Shown in pieces: positions 63,317 through 64,000 of a DNA stretch of 64,000 nt (position 1 is the stretch's first letter; each line of letters opens with the position of its first letter). Under the pieces are notes generated by a model. It did not search any database. It had not been told where the DNA came from and saw only the letters and a list, made by a program, of their open reading frames with translations. The position numbers and the translations under genes are program-made. The DNA is from Winogradskyella eckloniae (GTDB lineage: Bacteria; Bacteroidota; Bacteroidia; Flavobacteriales; Flavobacteriaceae): NCBI RefSeq assembly GCF_013249045.1, contig NZ_JABRWP010000001.1, positions 62,001-126,000 on the forward strand. Reading direction: 5' to 3'.

Positions 63317-64000
63317 CTATGAATAATTGATATTACGATTTAAATTAGTAATAGCAGTTTCTAGGCTGGTTTTCCAACAAGGAATTTCAATATCTAATCT
63401 TTCTTTAATTTTAAAAGAATCTAATACACTATACTTAGGTCGCACAGCTTTGGTTGGATAATCTTTACTTTCTATTTTATTTAAAATGATAGGAGAGTTA
63501 CTTAGTTTAAAGATTTCTCCAGCAAACTCATACCAACTTATTGCTCCGTTATTACTAAAATGATAAAGACCATAACACTTACTTTTACCTTCAATTAAAC
63601 ACAATATAACATGTGCTAAATCTACAGCATATGTTGGGCTTCCTATTTGGTCGCTAACAACATTTATCTCTTCGCGTTCTTTCCCGAATTTGAGCATAGT
63701 TTTTAAAAAGTTATTTCCAAATTCTGAATACAACCAAGAGGTTCTAATTATAAAATGATTATTCAAAATTTTAGAAATTTCTGTTTCACCTTCCAGTTTA
63801 GTTTTACCATATATTCCTAATGGATTAGTCGATGCATCTTCAGAATATGGCACAGACGCAGTTCCGTCAAACACAAAATCTGTAGACACATGGATGAGGG
63901 TAACATTATGTTTTTGGCAAGCTATAGCCAAATTCTTAGCTCCTAACACATTTATTTTATGAGCTAAAGCGCTTTCCGATTCGGCTTTATCAACATTGGT
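63317..64000 (-). CDS. rfbD: dTDP-4-dehydrorhamnose reductase (5' end beyond the window)
   Basis: An SDR-type reductase making dTDP-L-rhamnose. The frame stays open to the window edge, so the true start lies beyond it. The visible part contains NVDKAESESALAHKINVLGAKNLA, the usual A(Y)TAVDKAE-like region, followed by THVSTDFVFDGTA, the catalytic YGKTKLEGE (Tyr-x3-Lys), RTSWLYSEFGNNFLKTM and SDQIGSPTYAVDLA. The RPKYSVLD end near residue 190 of the visible part is typical. A dTDP-rhamnose pathway (RmlABC) probably continues outside the window. Confidence 0.9.
   Translation of the reverse strand, partial: TNVDKAESESALAHKINVLGAKNLAIACQKHNVTLIHVSTDFVFDGTASVPYSEDASTNPLGIYGKTKLEGETEISKILNNHFIIRTSWLYSEFGNNFLKTMLKFGKEREEINVVSDQIGSPTYAVDLAHVILCLIEGKSKCYGLYHFSNNGAISWYEFAGEIFKLSNSPIILNKIESKDYPTKAVRPKYSVLDSFKIKERLDIEIPCWKTSLETAITNLNRNINYS

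Noticed and set aside
63317..63949. rfbD as a truncated gene starting at an internal GTG (MLGAKN)
   Set aside because: The frame stays open to base 64000 and translates to the conserved AES-ALAHKINV region, so the gene is cut by the window and not broken.

Overview
The window comes from a gliding, AT-rich member of the Bacteroidota, almost certainly the family Flavobacteriaceae. The evidence is the gliding/type IX secretion genes gldH and sprE (porW), an ATP synthase locus without beta and epsilon genes, families confined mostly to this group (DUF4292, DUF4254, DUF5687, DUF6168, DUF6341, DUF6427), TAnnTTTG-type minus-7 promoter boxes, and no visible Shine-Dalgarno sequences. I could not assign a genus. 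No rRNA, tRNA, CRISPR array, prophage or insertion sequence was seen.

Layout. 0-9 kb: a fused oligopeptide-type ABC ATPase, a CoA-transferase pair (scoAB), then pbp1A, gldH, ricT-like and trhO on the minus strand. 8.9-9.3 kb: a gene-free stretch that looks like a structured minus-strand small RNA. 9.4-18.2 kb, mostly plus strand: recA; a lipoprotein/ECF sigma/anti-sigma operon whose anti-sigma protein appears to span both membranes; trpS; a HU-like/SPOR protein; a thioesterase. plsC and dprA lie between them on the minus strand. 18.2-25.1 kb, minus strand: EnvC-like M23 protein, DUF4292 lipoprotein, TPR protein, small monooxygenase-fold protein, sugar nucleotidyltransferase, dut, and a Wzx-type flippase. 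25.2-26.9 kb: two lipoproteins sharing one unknown domain. 27-35.8 kb: atpG-A-H-F-E-B, then DUF6168, AtpI/AtpZ-like, a bactofilin and sprE. 35.8-40.3 kb: a possible miniature inverted-repeat element, then an ABC exporter (ATPase plus DUF5687 permease), two paralogous membrane proteins and a PadR repressor with a clear palindromic operator. 40.4-46.6 kb: a PaaE-like reductase, a GT9 glycosyltransferase, DUF4254, upp, DUF6427, DUF6341 and purD.

46.7-64 kb is a surface polysaccharide locus. Two plus-strand genes (CapK-like ligase, GT4) face a long minus-strand operon running from rmlD (cut by the window end) through wecB, wecC, wzx, wzy, GT4, an acetyltransferase, an SGNH protein, a second ligase/polymerase, a second CapK-like protein, an alpha-barrel protein and a WecG-like transferase to a WcaJ-type initiating transferase. 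WecB, WecC and WecG-like together suggest a glycan containing N-acetylmannosaminuronic acid. RmlD suggests dTDP-rhamnose. Two CapK-like and two SGNH proteins suggest acyl or similar decoration.

The most interesting observations are the dual-membrane anti-sigma arrangement, the candidate small RNA upstream of recA, the unknown duplicated lipoprotein domain, the PadR/membrane-protein/ABC module with its operator, and the paired CapK/SGNH genes of the polysaccharide locus. Several families of short intergenic palindromes are also scattered at gene borders.
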